A stretch of DNA of 64,000 nucleotides from an uncultured Cryomorphaceae bacterium. Its GTDB lineage: Bacteria > Bacteroidota > Bacteroidia > Flavobacteriales > Schleiferiaceae. Positions 9,463-19,430 of the stretch are shown piece after piece; within the stretch, counting starts at the first letter, position 1; each line of letters opens with the position of its first letter. Location: positions 1,566,068-1,630,067 of the forward strand of contig CAKZJV010000007.1 in the NCBI GenBank assembly GCA_937120475.1, read 5' to 3'. A program made the translations under genes and the position numbers. The notes beneath the pieces were generated by a model. It saw nothing but the letters and a program-made list of their open reading frames with translations. It was not told the DNA's origin and ran no database searches.

Positions 9463-10092
9463 ATGGAGCGCATACGGCTTCATATAAAGGGATTGTCGTA
9501 CAGCCAAACCCAGTCCGGTGCTTATGCCTTGGTTTTGGGTGAGGAAGGAGGAGAAAGGAGATTGCCCATCATTATAGGTGGTTTTGAAGCGCAGTCCATT
9601 GCCATTGCCCTGGAGAAGGACGTAAATCCTCCCCGGCCCCTTACGCATGACCTTTTCAAGAATTTTGCTGATAATTTCCAGATTAATATTAAAGAAGTCA
9701 TCATCCATAAATTGCAGGATGGTGTCTTCTTTTCTGTTTTAGTTTGTGAGAAAGACGGTGAAGAACAGGTACTGGATGCGCGCACTTCGGATGCGGTAGC
9801 CCTGGCCATCCGTTTTGAATGCCCGGTTTACACCTACAAGGAAATTCTGGAAAAAGCCGGTGTAATACTTAAGGAAGGGGGTGAAGCCGGTTCCGAAAAG
9901 GAAAAATCACGCCCCTCCGGTTCCGGGTCGGCCAAGCCCACTCCTCAAACTTCGCGCGAAAGCAGTGCAACTGACCTTAAATCGAAAAGTACTAAGGAGC
10001 TATACGCCCTGCTTGATAAGGCGGTAAAAGAGGAAAACTACGAGTTGGCCGCCCGCCTCAGGGATGAAATTGATCAACGTAGTGCCAATTAA
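9463..10092 (+). CDS. Bifunctional nuclease domain (DUF151) protein with C-terminal UVR motif
   Basis: A 209-residue protein. Residues 1-135 match the bifunctional nuclease family: LPIIIGGFEAQSIA, PRPLTHDLFKNFAD and DARTSDAVALAIRF are its conserved blocks. A low-complexity Ser/Pro/Lys linker follows. The last 35 residues (ELYALLDKAVKEENYELAAR) form a UvrB/UvrC-type UVR motif, as is common for this family in Bacteroidota. The protein probably acts on nucleic acid, but its biological role is not established. It starts two bases after etfA and is the third gene of that operon. Confidence 0.88.
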   Translation: MERIRLHIKGLSYSQTQSGAYALVLGEEGGERRLPIIIGGFEAQSIAIALEKDVNPPRPLTHDLFKNFADNFQINIKEVIIHKLQDGVFFSVLVCEKDGEEQVLDARTSDAVALAIRFECPVYTYKEILEKAGVILKEGGEAGSEKEKSRPSGSGSAKPTPQTSRESSATDLKSKSTKELYALLDKAVKEENYELAARLRDEIDQRSAN

Positions 10093-10143
10093 TATCCCTC
10101 TCATTTCTAAAGCTTAAATTCGCAGCTTTCGACACTAAAAACT

Positions 10144-11889
10144 ATGCTGTTGCGAATAGTTCTGAGTATTCTCTTTGTTGGTTTAACCCAGTTGTTATCT
10201 GCCCAGGAAGGTCTTAAATACCGTTGGGACTTTTACAGTATTGAAGACCAGGCCGGACAAGCACTATTACCGGTGGATACCGCAGATTATTTCCTGCTTC
10301 GTGAAGACCAGTCTTTTCGTTACGAACTGAAAGCCAAAAACAACCTCATCGCGGAGGGTCAGTGGCAGTTCCGCAACGATACACTGGTGTTGAAGTACAG
10401 CCAACCAACCGACACTACACGTTATTATCACATGCTGGCTTTAAATGATAGCCTGCTGGTAATAAACGAAGGCCCGGTTAACTTTTCCTTTTCCAAAACC
10501 CGGCAAGAGGCAGTAAGCGCGGTTGGTATGGTAGATTATGACTTTACCGGCAACAACATCACCCTAGCTTCCCTGGCGCGGGGCATACTGGGTATCACTG
10601 TACTGGTATTTATCGGGTTTTTACTCTCTTCTAAAAGACGAAAAATTAATTGGGCACTGATTGTTAAGGGCCTCATTATACAGGTACTTTTTGCCCTGGC
10701 TATACTTAAAATAGGTTTTGTACGGAGCCTTTTCGACTGGCTCAGCGAAAAGTTTGTGGTGTTATTAGGGTTTACCCGCGAAGGAGCTGAATTCCTGTTT
10801 GGAGGTTTAATATCGGATACCGAGTCTTTCGGTTACATTTTTGCCTTCCAGGTTTTACCCACCGTTATCTTTTTCTCGGCCCTTACCAGCCTGATGTTCT
10901 ACTACGGTATTCTGCAAAAGATTGTTTACGGTTTTGCCTGGATCATGAAACGCACTATGAAACTCTCTGGAGCGGAAAGCCTGGCGGCTGCCGGTAATGT
11001 ATTTTTAGGGCAAACCGAATCGCCTTTACTGGTAAAACCTTACATCGGTAAAATGACCCTGTCCGAACTACTGTGCCTGATGAGCGGGGGAATGGCGACT
11101 ATAGCCGGAGGTGTATTGGCTGCCTACATCGGTTTTTTGGGCGGAACGGAAGTGGCACAGCAGGTATTTTTTGCCAAACACCTTTTGGCGGCTTCCGTAA
11201 TGAGCGCACCGGCCGCAGTAGTAGCGGCCAAACTTTTACTTCCGGAAACCGAAAAAGTAAACGAGGATATGACCATTGAGCAGTCGCGCATTGGTACCAA
11301 TGCCCTGGAAGCCATTTCCAATGGAACCACCGAGGGTTTAAAGCTGGCGGTAAACGTGGGTGCCATGTTGTTGGTATTTCTGGCTTTTATTGCTTTTGCC
11401 AATAGTATTTTCGGTTTTATAGGCGACCCACACCAATTAGTAGTGGGTGATTCGGTATGGATCAATTATCCTGGTTTTAACGATTGGGTGGCCAGGATCT
11501 CCAACGGGCGTTATGATCAATTTTCGCTGCAATTCATTTTGGGGTATTCGCTGGCTCCTATTACCTGGCTAATGGGTGTGGATAGTCGCGATATGGTACT
11601 AGTGGGCCAGTTGTTGGGTGAAAAAACCATACTTAACGAATTTGTGGCCTACGTTTCATTGGGCGAAATGAAACAAGCGGCCGAATTCGCCAGTCCCAAA
11701 TCTATTATTATAGCGACTTACATACTGTGCGGATTCTCCAACTTTGCCAGCATTGGTATCCAGATTGGGGGAATTGGCTCCCTGGCTCCCGACCGCAAGG
11801 CCGACCTTTCCAAACTGGGTTTTAAAGCGCTTATCGGTGGTACACTGGCCTCGCTATTCACCGCAGTGATTGTGGGTATGCTCATTTAA
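10144..11889 (+). CDS. Concentrative nucleoside transporter (NupC/CNT family) with extra N-terminal extracytoplasmic domain
   Basis: A 581-residue protein. A signal peptide (to about residue 21, LLSAQ) is followed by a beta-rich domain of about 110 residues (for example SFRYELKAKNNLIAEGQWQF) that resembles a lipocalin-like fold. From about residue 140 there are many membrane segments. The transport core is typical of CNT: AAGNVFLGQTESPLLVKPY (substrate loop, near 280), MATIAGGVLAAYIGFLG, and the C-terminal GFSNFASIGIQIGG segment. It imports nucleosides with Na+ or H+. The N-terminal domain is absent from E. coli NupC, and its function is unknown. Confidence 0.92.
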   Translation: MLLRIVLSILFVGLTQLLSAQEGLKYRWDFYSIEDQAGQALLPVDTADYFLLREDQSFRYELKAKNNLIAEGQWQFRNDTLVLKYSQPTDTTRYYHMLALNDSLLVINEGPVNFSFSKTRQEAVSAVGMVDYDFTGNNITLASLARGILGITVLVFIGFLLSSKRRKINWALIVKGLIIQVLFALAILKIGFVRSLFDWLSEKFVVLLGFTREGAEFLFGGLISDTESFGYIFAFQVLPTVIFFSALTSLMFYYGILQKIVYGFAWIMKRTMKLSGAESLAAAGNVFLGQTESPLLVKPYIGKMTLSELLCLMSGGMATIAGGVLAAYIGFLGGTEVAQQVFFAKHLLAASVMSAPAAVVAAKLLLPETEKVNEDMTIEQSRIGTNALEAISNGTTEGLKLAVNVGAMLLVFLAFIAFANSIFGFIGDPHQLVVGDSVWINYPGFNDWVARISNGRYDQFSLQFILGYSLAPITWLMGVDSRDMVLVGQLLGEKTILNEFVAYVSLGEMKQAAEFASPKSIIIATYILCGFSNFASIGIQIGGIGSLAPDRKADLSKLGFKALIGGTLASLFTAVIVGMLI

Positions 11890-11894
11890 AGCAA

Positions 11895-11935
11895 AAAAAG
11901 GCTACTCCCCTGAGGAAGCAGCCCTTTATTTCACT
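11895..11935. terminator. Probable bidirectional terminator between transporter and repeat protein
   Basis: AAAAGGCT and AGCCCTTT flank an interrupted stem between two convergent genes, with A-rich and T-rich shoulders. The pairing is imperfect, so confidence is moderate. Confidence 0.45.
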
Positions 11936-11955
11936 TTTATTCCGTGTAGGAATGG

Positions 11956-14900
11956 TTATCGATCCAGCACCATAATGCGTTGGGTATATACTTCACCTTC
12001 AAATACCAGTTGTAAAGTATAAGTTCCGCTGGCCAAACCATTTACCGCTAAGTTCAGCTGTTCCGCTACTTCGGTTTTATTTTCACGCACTACTTTGCCA
12101 AACATATCCATCAAACGGATTTCTACATCCCCGTCCAACTGTGGGTCCAGTTCAATGTGAATCAAACCATCGGTGGCAGGGTTCGGATAAATTCTGCTTT
12201 GGGCAAGGGCTTTATACTCTTCTATGCCGATGGAGCAGCTATCCTGCAATTCGAAGGCACCGATATCCCGAACACCCAAAAAGATACTAAAACCTCTTTG
12301 GTCTGTGCTATTGTCAGCCGGATCACCGGCATTGATGGCCGGGCTCCCGCACAATAAGGCGTGGGTTAAAGTAGGACCACCGTTGTCGGCCAGAACATCC
12401 AGCATCGGATCAATGGCACTACCTGCTGATCCTTCAATATCGGTAGAAATCGAGGCGAACAAATTTCCGTCATCTTCACCTACCAGGTTATACCCTCCTG
12501 AATTGAGAGCCCCGTTTACGTTGTGAATATCCACGTTGGCAGCGGATGAATTGTCCGCTATAATATTTCCGGCAAGGGAAGTATTGCTGTTGGCCGAATC
12601 TTGGGCTATTCCCCCTCCACTGATTGTAGCCGAATTGGCCGCAATGGTGTTGGAGGTAAGGGTAGCGTTACCGGCACTAAAAATACCTCCTCCCAAAGTA
12701 ACGCTGGAATTGGCGGTTACGGTACTATACATCACCATTAGGGTACCTCCGGCAATGTTGAAAATACCTCCTCCGCTGGAAGAGCCCACGGCATCGTTCT
12801 GAGAAACGGTACTGCGATTTACTTCAAGGGTTCCCCCGTTGTTGAATATTCCGCCACCACCATTATCGGCAGCAACGCCACTGGCGGTATTCATGATTAC
12901 CGTTACGGAATCCAGGCGCATCAGTCCGGTGTTATTCCAAAGTGCTCCACCCTCGGCCGAGGCCTGGTTATTTTGGAAAAGCCCGCCCATAATATGCATA
13001 TCACCATCACCGCTAATGTGTATGGCACCTCCGTTTCCGGGAGCGGAACCGGTAGTATTACCATCAAAAAGTGAAGCAGTGATCGTTACCGTAGAGGCAC
13101 TTCCTGAATTGTCTTCAATAGCACCACCGGCACGGTTGGAGCTGTTTTGCAGAAACTGTGAGTTGTTCACACTCAGGGTAGCTCCGGCATCGTTCAGAAT
13201 GGCTCCTCCACTACCGCTGGCACCGGTAGCCATATTACTGTTGAAAGAACTTTGCATTACATTGAGAGTACCACTGAGGTTATACAGGGCACCACCACCT
13301 TGATCGGCCGATGCGCCAGCGGCTGTATTTCCGTCAAAAGAAACACTATCTACCGTCATTACACCACTTCCATTCCACAGACCGCCCCCTTCTGCACTGG
13401 CCATATTATTATTTACCAATGAGCTACTGATGTTTACGGTTCCGGCCCCGGTTACGTGCAGGCCGCCACCATTACCGGGTGCTGGCCCGGTAGTATTGTT
13501 ATTGAGGGTAATAAGATTGAGGCTTACCATACCGTTGGCCCCTGAATTATCTTCAATACCCCCACCGGCACGGCTGGCACTATTGTATGAAATCACGGTG
13601 TTGGAAACATCAAGGGTAGCGGCTGAATCGTTAAGAATTCCTCCACCACTGCCGCTGGTTCCGGTAGCCGTGTTATAAGATATAGTGCTGTTCATTACGG
13701 TGAGCATACCGCGGAGGTTGTAAATTCCGCCACCGCCCTGGTCAGAAGAGTTGCCTGCTGCCGTATTACCGTCAATGGTAACACCATCTATCATCATACT
13801 CCCGGTTCCATTCCAAAAGGCACCCCCTTCGGCTCCGGCCATATTTCCATTGGCTGAACCTCCGCTGATGTTGGCACTACCGTTGCCCGTAATGTGAAAC
13901 CCGCCACCATTTCCAGGGCTGTTGAAAGTGGTATTGCTATCCAGGTTAACGTTGGTAAGGGTCACCAAAGTGGCCGAGCCAGAATTGTCTTCTATACCTC
14001 CTCCCGCACGATTGGAAGTATTCAGGCGAATGGTACTGTTCGTTACACTCAGGGTAGCTCCGGCATCATTGAGGATTCCCCCTCCACTACCGGCCATACC
14101 GTCCGCTTCATTTTCCACAATCAAAGTTCCGTTCAACACATTTACGGTACCGGACAGGTTGTAAATTCCACCACCGCCCTGGTCAGGTGCGTCACCGCTG
14201 GCGATGTTCAAACGAATTTCCACCCCATCCACAGTCATGGTTCCGGAACCATTCCAAAGAGCTCCCCCTTCCGCTGAAGCTACGTTGGCCTGAAGGCGAC
14301 CCCCGCTAATATTCATATCACCGTTGCCGGTAATGTGAATACCTCCACCGTTACCGGGTGATGAAGCGGTCATATTACTATCAATCATGGTACTCATAAT
14401 GGTCACCAGCGTGGAAGCCCTGGAGTTATCTTCAATACCACCACCGGCACGTACTGCACTGTTACCGGAAATGGTGCTATTCATTACGGTAAGTGTGGCA
14501 GCCGAATCGTTGAGGATTCCTCCTCCGCTACCAGCTGTCCCATCGGCACTATTATTTTTGATCACCGTTCCGTTTTGCACAGTAAGAGTACCTCCGATAA
14601 GGTTGTAAATTCCACCACCACCCTGGTTGGAAAGGTCTCCACTGGCGATATTACCATCCAGTAACACGGCATCTACCGTCATGCTACCGCTGCCATTCCA
14701 CAGGCCACCACCTTCTGAAGCAGCGGTATTACCGTTTACCGTTCCCCCGGTAATACTCACCGTTCCGGCACCGGTTACGTGTAAACCCCCACCGTTACCC
14801 GGTGCTGAACCGGTAGCATTGTTATCCAGGTTCACATCGATAAGGTTTACCATCCCCATAGCTCCGGAGTTGTCTTCAATACCGCCACCGGCACGGTTGG

Positions 14901-16473
14901 AGCTATTGCCACTGATGGTGGTATTGTTTACGGACAGGCTGGCACCGGCATCGTTCAAAATTCCACCTCCGCTGCCGGAAGTTCCGTCTGCCATATTATT
15001 CAATATACTACTGTTGCTGATGGTTAATGTGCCACTCAGGTTGTAAAAACCGCCACCGCCCTGATCGGCTGCGTTACCGCTGGCGGTATTTCCGGTTACG
15101 GTGGCACTATCTACCAACATGGTACCGGAACCATTCCAAATAGCACCACCTTCTGCTGAAGCCGTATTATTAGTAGCCTGGCAGGAAATAAGGGTGGCGT
15201 TACCGGCTCCGGTAATGTGAATGGCTCCACCGTTTCCGGGATTGGAGGCAGTAGAGTTGTTGTCCATCACTACCCTTGTAAGAAGCATGGTAGTGGCCGC
15301 CCCTGAATTGTCTTCAATGCCGCCACCGGCCCTGGCTGCACTATTACCGGAAACTTCACTATCCATAATGTTGAGTGTAGCACCGGCATCATTTAAAATT
15401 CCACCACCGCTACCCGAAGTTCCATTCGCGCTATTATTAGTAATCATAGTGTTATTCATGATATTGAGCGTACCGGAGAGGTTGTACACTCCGCCACCAC
15501 CCTGGTCGGCTGCGTTACCGCTGGCTACGTTGTTATCAATTTCAACGCTATCCACATTCATGGTACCGCTACCGTTCCACAGGCCACCACCCTCGGCTGA
15601 AGCGGTATTGTTATTTACCGTTCCCCGGGTGATGTTGGCATTACCGGCACCCGTAATGTGCAAGCCTCCCCCATTACCGGGATTGTTAGAGGTGGTATTA
15701 CCATTCAGACTTACATCGGTAAGGGTAATCAGGCCGCTAGGCCCTGAATTGTCTTCAATACCACCACCGGCACGGTTTGCGGTGTTGGTGGTTATGGAGC
15801 TATTGGCAACCGTTACGGCACCTCCGTTGAGATTCAGTATTCCACCGCCACTACCGCTGGTTCCGGTAGCCATGTTACCGGTTATTTGCGAATTGTTTCT
15901 TACGGTGAGCGTTCCGCCATCAACGGCAATAGCGCCACCACCTTCAGCGGCAGCGTTACCCATAGCCATATTGGCTGAAAGGCTTACATCATCCAAAATG
16001 GCTGAACCTCCATCAACAAAAAGAGCCCCACCACTGGTTGAGGCCTGGCAGTTGGCCATAGCACTGTTATTCATTTCCAATTGCGCATTAGTACCTACGT
16101 TAATGGCACCGCCATTACCAGTAACTGAACCATTGGTAAAAGTTACGTTATCAACCCTCACGGTTGCACTGCCGGTGATATTTAAGATACGATTGGCACT
16201 GTTACCGCTCACTACGGTTAGCAGAGCACCATTACCGTCAATAAAAAGGTTTTTGTTGATTCCAATCTCACCACTGCTCAATACAATGGTGTTCAGGTTG
16301 GTCAATACACTGAAAGTGATAGTATCACCGGGATTGGCATCCATTACGGCCTGGCGGAAGGAACCTGCACCAACATCATTGGAATTGGTAACTTGAACGG
16401 TAGCCCCCTGGACGGTAACATTAAACAGTAAAAAGGTTGTGACAACAAGCTTGAATAGTAGATTACATCTCAT
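11956..16473 (-). CDS. Giant secreted parallel beta-helix repeat protein with type IX secretion (T9SS type A) sorting domain
   Basis: A 1505-residue protein with an N-terminal signal peptide (to about residue 23). The body consists almost wholly of beta-helix turns in which GGG(I/L)xN and N-rich strands alternate, as in polymorphic outer membrane protein and pectate-lyase-like repeats. The C-terminal 80 residues (SRIYPNPATDGLIHIEL, then GLASGTYTLQL) are a classic T9SS type A sorting domain, so the protein should be exported and anchored or released at the cell surface. No catalytic residues of a lyase are recognisable, so an adhesin or surface-coat role is more likely than an enzyme. About 147-residue superrepeats, each made of about four helix turns, occur eight times. 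Confidence 0.9.
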   Translation of the reverse strand: MRCNLLFKLVVTTFLLFNVTVQGATVQVTNSNDVGAGSFRQAVMDANPGDTITFSVLTNLNTIVLSSGEIGINKNLFIDGNGALLTVVSGNSANRILNITGSATVRVDNVTFTNGSVTGNGGAINVGTNAQLEMNNSAMANCQASTSGGALFVDGGSAILDDVSLSANMAMGNAAAEGGGAIAVDGGTLTVRNNSQITGNMATGTSGSGGGILNLNGGAVTVANSSITTNTANRAGGGIEDNSGPSGLITLTDVSLNGNTTSNNPGNGGGLHITGAGNANITRGTVNNNTASAEGGGLWNGSGTMNVDSVEIDNNVASGNAADQGGGGVYNLSGTLNIMNNTMITNNSANGTSGSGGGILNDAGATLNIMDSEVSGNSAARAGGGIEDNSGAATTMLLTRVVMDNNSTASNPGNGGAIHITGAGNATLISCQATNNTASAEGGAIWNGSGTMLVDSATVTGNTASGNAADQGGGGFYNLSGTLTISNSSILNNMADGTSGSGGGILNDAGASLSVNNTTISGNSSNRAGGGIEDNSGAMGMVNLIDVNLDNNATGSAPGNGGGLHVTGAGTVSITGGTVNGNTAASEGGGLWNGSGSMTVDAVLLDGNIASGDLSNQGGGGIYNLIGGTLTVQNGTVIKNNSADGTAGSGGGILNDSAATLTVMNSTISGNSAVRAGGGIEDNSRASTLVTIMSTMIDSNMTASSPGNGGGIHITGNGDMNISGGRLQANVASAEGGALWNGSGTMTVDGVEIRLNIASGDAPDQGGGGIYNLSGTVNVLNGTLIVENEADGMAGSGGGILNDAGATLSVTNSTIRLNTSNRAGGGIEDNSGSATLVTLTNVNLDSNTTFNSPGNGGGFHITGNGSANISGGSANGNMAGAEGGAFWNGTGSMMIDGVTIDGNTAAGNSSDQGGGGIYNLRGMLTVMNSTISYNTATGTSGSGGGILNDSAATLDVSNTVISYNSASRAGGGIEDNSGANGMVSLNLITLNNNTTGPAPGNGGGLHVTGAGTVNISSSLVNNNMASAEGGGLWNGSGVMTVDSVSFDGNTAAGASADQGGGALYNLSGTLNVMQSSFNSNMATGASGSGGAILNDAGATLSVNNSQFLQNSSNRAGGAIEDNSGSASTVTITASLFDGNTTGSAPGNGGAIHISGDGDMHIMGGLFQNNQASAEGGALWNNTGLMRLDSVTVIMNTASGVAADNGGGGIFNNGGTLEVNRSTVSQNDAVGSSSGGGIFNIAGGTLMVMYSTVTANSSVTLGGGIFSAGNATLTSNTIAANSATISGGGIAQDSANSNTSLAGNIIADNSSAANVDIHNVNGALNSGGYNLVGEDDGNLFASISTDIEGSAGSAIDPMLDVLADNGGPTLTHALLCGSPAINAGDPADNSTDQRGFSIFLGVRDIGAFELQDSCSIGIEEYKALAQSRIYPNPATDGLIHIELDPQLDGDVEIRLMDMFGKVVRENKTEVAEQLNLAVNGLASGTYTLQLVFEGEVYTQRIMVLDR
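12841..15930. repeat. Tandem ~441-bp repeats inside the beta-helix protein gene
   Basis: The block that starts GTTGTAAATTCC... on the plus strand (encoding YNLSGTL on the minus strand) recurs at about 12841, 13279, 13717, 14158, 14602, 15040, 15481 and 15922. The spacing is 438-444 bp, always a multiple of three. Copies have diverged but keep long shared stretches, so unit gain or loss by recombination is likely. Confidence 0.9.
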
Positions 16474-16674
16474 AATTAGTGTGTTTAGCGATTAATAAAA
16501 ATGGCGAACCCCGAAAAGTGTTTTCCAATTCCTACATAAATAACTTACGCAAAAACCTTGATTCCGGTTCACTATTGCTCCTGATTATTACCTTTTGATG
16601 AACAGGTACCGCTACTGTTGAAAGACTGTTCAGAACTGAACTCCTTGCGGGAGGTGTAACCAAAACGACCTTTG

Positions 16675-16682
16675 TATCTTTG
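16675..16682 (+). promoter_or_regulatory. TAnnTTTG -7 promoter element of thyA
   Basis: TATCTTTG is a perfect match to TAnnTTTG and ends 16 bp before the thyA ATG. A TTG lies at 16645-16647, but the spacing (27 bp) is longer than usual. The short leader leaves little room for a ribosome binding site. Confidence 0.55.
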
Positions 16683-16698
16683 AGTTTTGCCATTTTCT

Positions 16699-17604
16699 AT
16701 GCAGCAATACCACGATTTATTACAACATGTTTTAAAGCACGGCAACCGTAAAAGTGACCGTACCGGCACAGGAACTATCTCGGTTTTTGGTTACCAGATG
16801 CGCTTTAATCTGGAAGAAGGTTTCCCCCTGCTCACCACCAAAAAGATACACCTTAAATCTATTATCCACGAACTACTTTGGTTTTTGAATGGTGATACCA
16901 ATATTCGCTACCTGGTACAAAACGGGGTTAACATTTGGAATGAATGGCCTTATCAAAACTACCTCAATGAAACGGGCCAGGCCGAAAATCTTCCTAAGCA
17001 TACCGTGGGTTGGAAGGAAGAGATGAAAAGCTTCATCGTAAAAATTAAAGAAGAGCCTGCTTTTGCTGCAAAGTGGGGTGAGTTAGGCCCGGTTTACGGC
17101 AAACAGTGGCGTGACTTTGAGGGGGTGGATCAGATCAGCCAATTGATAGATGATATTCAACAAAAACCGGATTCCCGCAGATTGATCGTTTCGGCCTGGA
17201 ACCCCAAAGAAATTCCGGTAATGGCCAAATCAGGCCTGCCACCCTGCCACACATTATTTCAGTTTTACGTAGCCAATGGCCAATTAAGTTGCCAGCTATA
17301 TCAGCGTAGTGCCGATATCTTTTTGGGGGTTCCTTTTAACATTGCTTCCTATGCCCTGCTTACCATGATGGTAGCGCGGGTGTGTGGTCTGCAGTACGGT
17401 GACTTTATTCATACCATGGGTGATGCTCACATTTACAGCAACCACATGGACCAAGTACAGGAGCAGCTCAGCCGCGACTTCCGGCCATTGCCCCAAATGA
17501 AAATTAATCCCGAGGTAAAGGATATTTTTGGCTTTACCTACGATGATTTTGAATTAACCAATTACGACCCACACCCGCCCATTAAAGCTCCGGTGGCGGT
17601 TTAA
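16699..17604 (+). CDS. thyA: Thymidylate synthase
   Basis: A 301-residue enzyme that methylates dUMP to dTMP with methylene-tetrahydrofolate. I chose the ATG at 16699 rather than an in-frame TTG 12 bp upstream because [12 protein letters not shown] aligns with the E. coli start. Visible motifs are the SDRTGTGT phosphate loop, [19 protein letters not shown], and the nucleophile C183 in [12 protein letters not shown]. It is longer than E. coli ThyA (264) because of an insertion in the small domain around residues 90-130, as in Lactobacillus-type enzymes. It heads a unit that ends with folA, the partner enzyme that recycles dihydrofolate. Confidence 0.96.
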   Translation: MQQYHDLLQHVLKHGNRKSDRTGTGTISVFGYQMRFNLEEGFPLLTTKKIHLKSIIHELLWFLNGDTNIRYLVQNGVNIWNEWPYQNYLNETGQAENLPKHTVGWKEEMKSFIVKIKEEPAFAAKWGELGPVYGKQWRDFEGVDQISQLIDDIQQKPDSRRLIVSAWNPKEIPVMAKSGLPPCHTLFQFYVANGQLSCQLYQRSADIFLGVPFNIASYALLTMMVARVCGLQYGDFIHTMGDAHIYSNHMDQVQEQLSRDFRPLPQMKINPEVKDIFGFTYDDFELTNYDPHPPIKAPVAV

Positions 17605-17613
17605 TTTTATTTC

Positions 17614-18942
17614 ATGAAAAACTTCCGAATATTTATTTTAAGCCTGTTTCTTCAGGCTCATCTTGTAAGTGCACAAGATGAAGTACCTTATTTTAACTCA
17701 TGTGCAAACCAAGGCCCTGAGTGTCATGAGGCCAAATACAAAGCACTGAAAGATAGCATTGTACAAAAGGCCTTCGCGCAAACAGGCTATTTTTTTAATG
17801 ATAGCCTGTATCTGAGTTTTCATATTGGCAGCGACCACAGCATTAAAATAAAAGATCAGTTTTATTTAAATATTGGAGCTGGCGCAGCTATCGCCAAGCA
17901 ATACATTATTCATCTTGAGGACTTGGTGAATGCTCAGAATGCTGATCAGGATTTTGACTTGGGCATTATTTTCAGACTGCCCGAGAGCTTTGACACTTAC
18001 CAGGAAATTGAAGAAGTTAAGTACCCCCTTAAAACCAATCTTTGCCCGGGTTTTAATGAAAAAGGTGACATTGGCTGCTCGCGCTACCTGACTACGATGA
18101 CCGGTTTTAAATTAATGGATTTACAAAAGGTAATTGGTGTTACTGAGGCCAGATTGTATTTTCATGAGGGCAAACTATCTGCAATACGCTTTGAAAAATT
18201 CAGTCAGGAAAAGTTTTACAATGGACTGATTTACCAAACCTTCAATGAGGTTTCCGATACAGTGCTTAAAGGTTCACTTTCTAAAACCAGTGATCAGTAT
18301 ATTGATTTTAGCCTGAGATACTTCGGTGATAGCAAGGCCATGGATTATTACCAAAGTAACCTTGACTATTTGGCTACATTGGCTAACAAAGAACCTTTTT
18401 TAGAAGAGCTCTTTAGCATAAGTAACGGGTATAATGAAAAGGAAGAGCGAAATGAGTACATCCTGCAGCAATTAAAAAAGATCGGTTATGATAAGAAAGA
18501 AGCCTTTCGATACAATGGCTGGGTTTACCGCTTAGACAGCCTCCGGAGCTATGATTTTGACCGGAAAAAGTCAAAGAAAGACACTGAACAGTTCAATGAA
18601 GTTCATAAGGTACCCGTTTTTCAGGGTTGTGATGCTGACGACAATAATAAAAAGCTACAACACTGTTTTCAAAAAAGCATGCAAGAGTTTGTAGCACAAA
18701 CCTATGCTTTTCCCGAGAGGGCAAGGCAAGCTGGTATTCAAGGCCGGGTATATGTTGATTTTGTGATTGAAAAAGACGGTACCTTTAATCAAATCAGAGT
18801 GGTAAAGGGTGTTCATCCCTTACTTGATTTGGAGTCCATTCGAGTGATTTCGTTAATTCCCAACGCTACCCAACCGGCCATGAAAGAAGGGGAAGCGGTT
18901 CGAATACGCTTTACCATGCCTTTTAATCTGAAACTACAATGA
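17614..18942 (+). CDS. Secreted protein with C-terminal TonB domain, unknown function
   Basis: A 442-residue protein with a signal peptide (to about residue 20, LVSAQ). The middle 300 residues are not recognised. The last 90 residues form a TonB C-terminal-like domain: FPERARQAGIQGRVYVDFV, then IEKDGTFNQIRVVKGVHPLL. A second conserved element just before it (VPVFQGCDADDNNKKLQHCF) is common in Bacteroidota TonB-like envelope proteins. A proper TonB would have an inner-membrane anchor and a proline-rich span, and neither is seen, so this is not an energy transducer in the usual sense. It lies 9 bp after thyA and overlaps folA by 4 bp, which makes it an odd passenger in a folate operon. Confidence 0.75.
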   Translation: MKNFRIFILSLFLQAHLVSAQDEVPYFNSCANQGPECHEAKYKALKDSIVQKAFAQTGYFFNDSLYLSFHIGSDHSIKIKDQFYLNIGAGAAIAKQYIIHLEDLVNAQNADQDFDLGIIFRLPESFDTYQEIEEVKYPLKTNLCPGFNEKGDIGCSRYLTTMTGFKLMDLQKVIGVTEARLYFHEGKLSAIRFEKFSQEKFYNGLIYQTFNEVSDTVLKGSLSKTSDQYIDFSLRYFGDSKAMDYYQSNLDYLATLANKEPFLEELFSISNGYNEKEERNEYILQQLKKIGYDKKEAFRYNGWVYRLDSLRSYDFDRKKSKKDTEQFNEVHKVPVFQGCDADDNNKKLQHCFQKSMQEFVAQTYAFPERARQAGIQGRVYVDFVIEKDGTFNQIRVVKGVHPLLDLESIRVISLIPNATQPAMKEGEAVRIRFTMPFNLKLQ

Positions 18943-19430
18943 ACCTCACCCTCATAGCCGCCATGGGCCAAAACCGGGTTATCGGTAAAAACAACGACCT
19001 GATCTGGAAGCTTCCGCGGGATATGCGTCACTTTAAAGAGTTAACCACCGGGCACCACGTTATTATGGGGCGCAAAACCCTGGAAAGCATGAACGGTAAA
19101 CCCTTACCGAAGCGCACTAATATCGTAATTACGCGACAGCAAGGTTATACCGCGGAAGGTTGTATTGTGGTAAACAGCCTGAAAGAGGCTCTGGGAAAAG
19201 TGAAGGATGACGAACAGCCTTTTGTGATAGGCGGTGCGGAAATTTACAAACTGGCCTTACCCAAGGCTAATACCATGGAGTTAACGTTGGTGCATAACAC
19301 TTTTGCGGGAGACACTTATTTTCCAGAATTCGACTCCAACCAATGGCTACTCGAAAAAGAGGAAAAGTTTCCGGCCGATGAAAAAAACCCCTATGCCCTT
19401 ACGTTCCAGAAATTCATCAAAAAAACATAG
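18939..19430 (+). CDS. folA: Dihydrofolate reductase
   Basis: A 163-residue enzyme that regenerates tetrahydrofolate after the ThyA reaction. Typical features are LIAAMGQNRVIGKNNDLIWKL with the Trp-Lys-Leu-Pro loop and the acidic catalytic residue in that region, VIMGRKTLESM, and the NADPH loop FVIGGAEIYKLAL. The ATGA overlap with the previous gene indicates translational coupling. The length fits bacterial DHFR. Confidence 0.96.
   Translation: MNLTLIAAMGQNRVIGKNNDLIWKLPRDMRHFKELTTGHHVIMGRKTLESMNGKPLPKRTNIVITRQQGYTAEGCIVVNSLKEALGKVKDDEQPFVIGGAEIYKLALPKANTMELTLVHNTFAGDTYFPEFDSNQWLLEKEEKFPADEKNPYALTFQKFIKKT

Noticed and set aside
12841-15930. CRISPR array
   Set aside because: The repeats are about 441 bp, in frame and inside one large coding region. 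There are no short repeats with unique spacers.
15221-16396. 391-residue plus-strand reading frame, proline- and alanine-rich
   Set aside because: It is the antisense shadow of the repeat protein gene; its low-complexity PPP pattern comes from GGG codons of the minus-strand gene.
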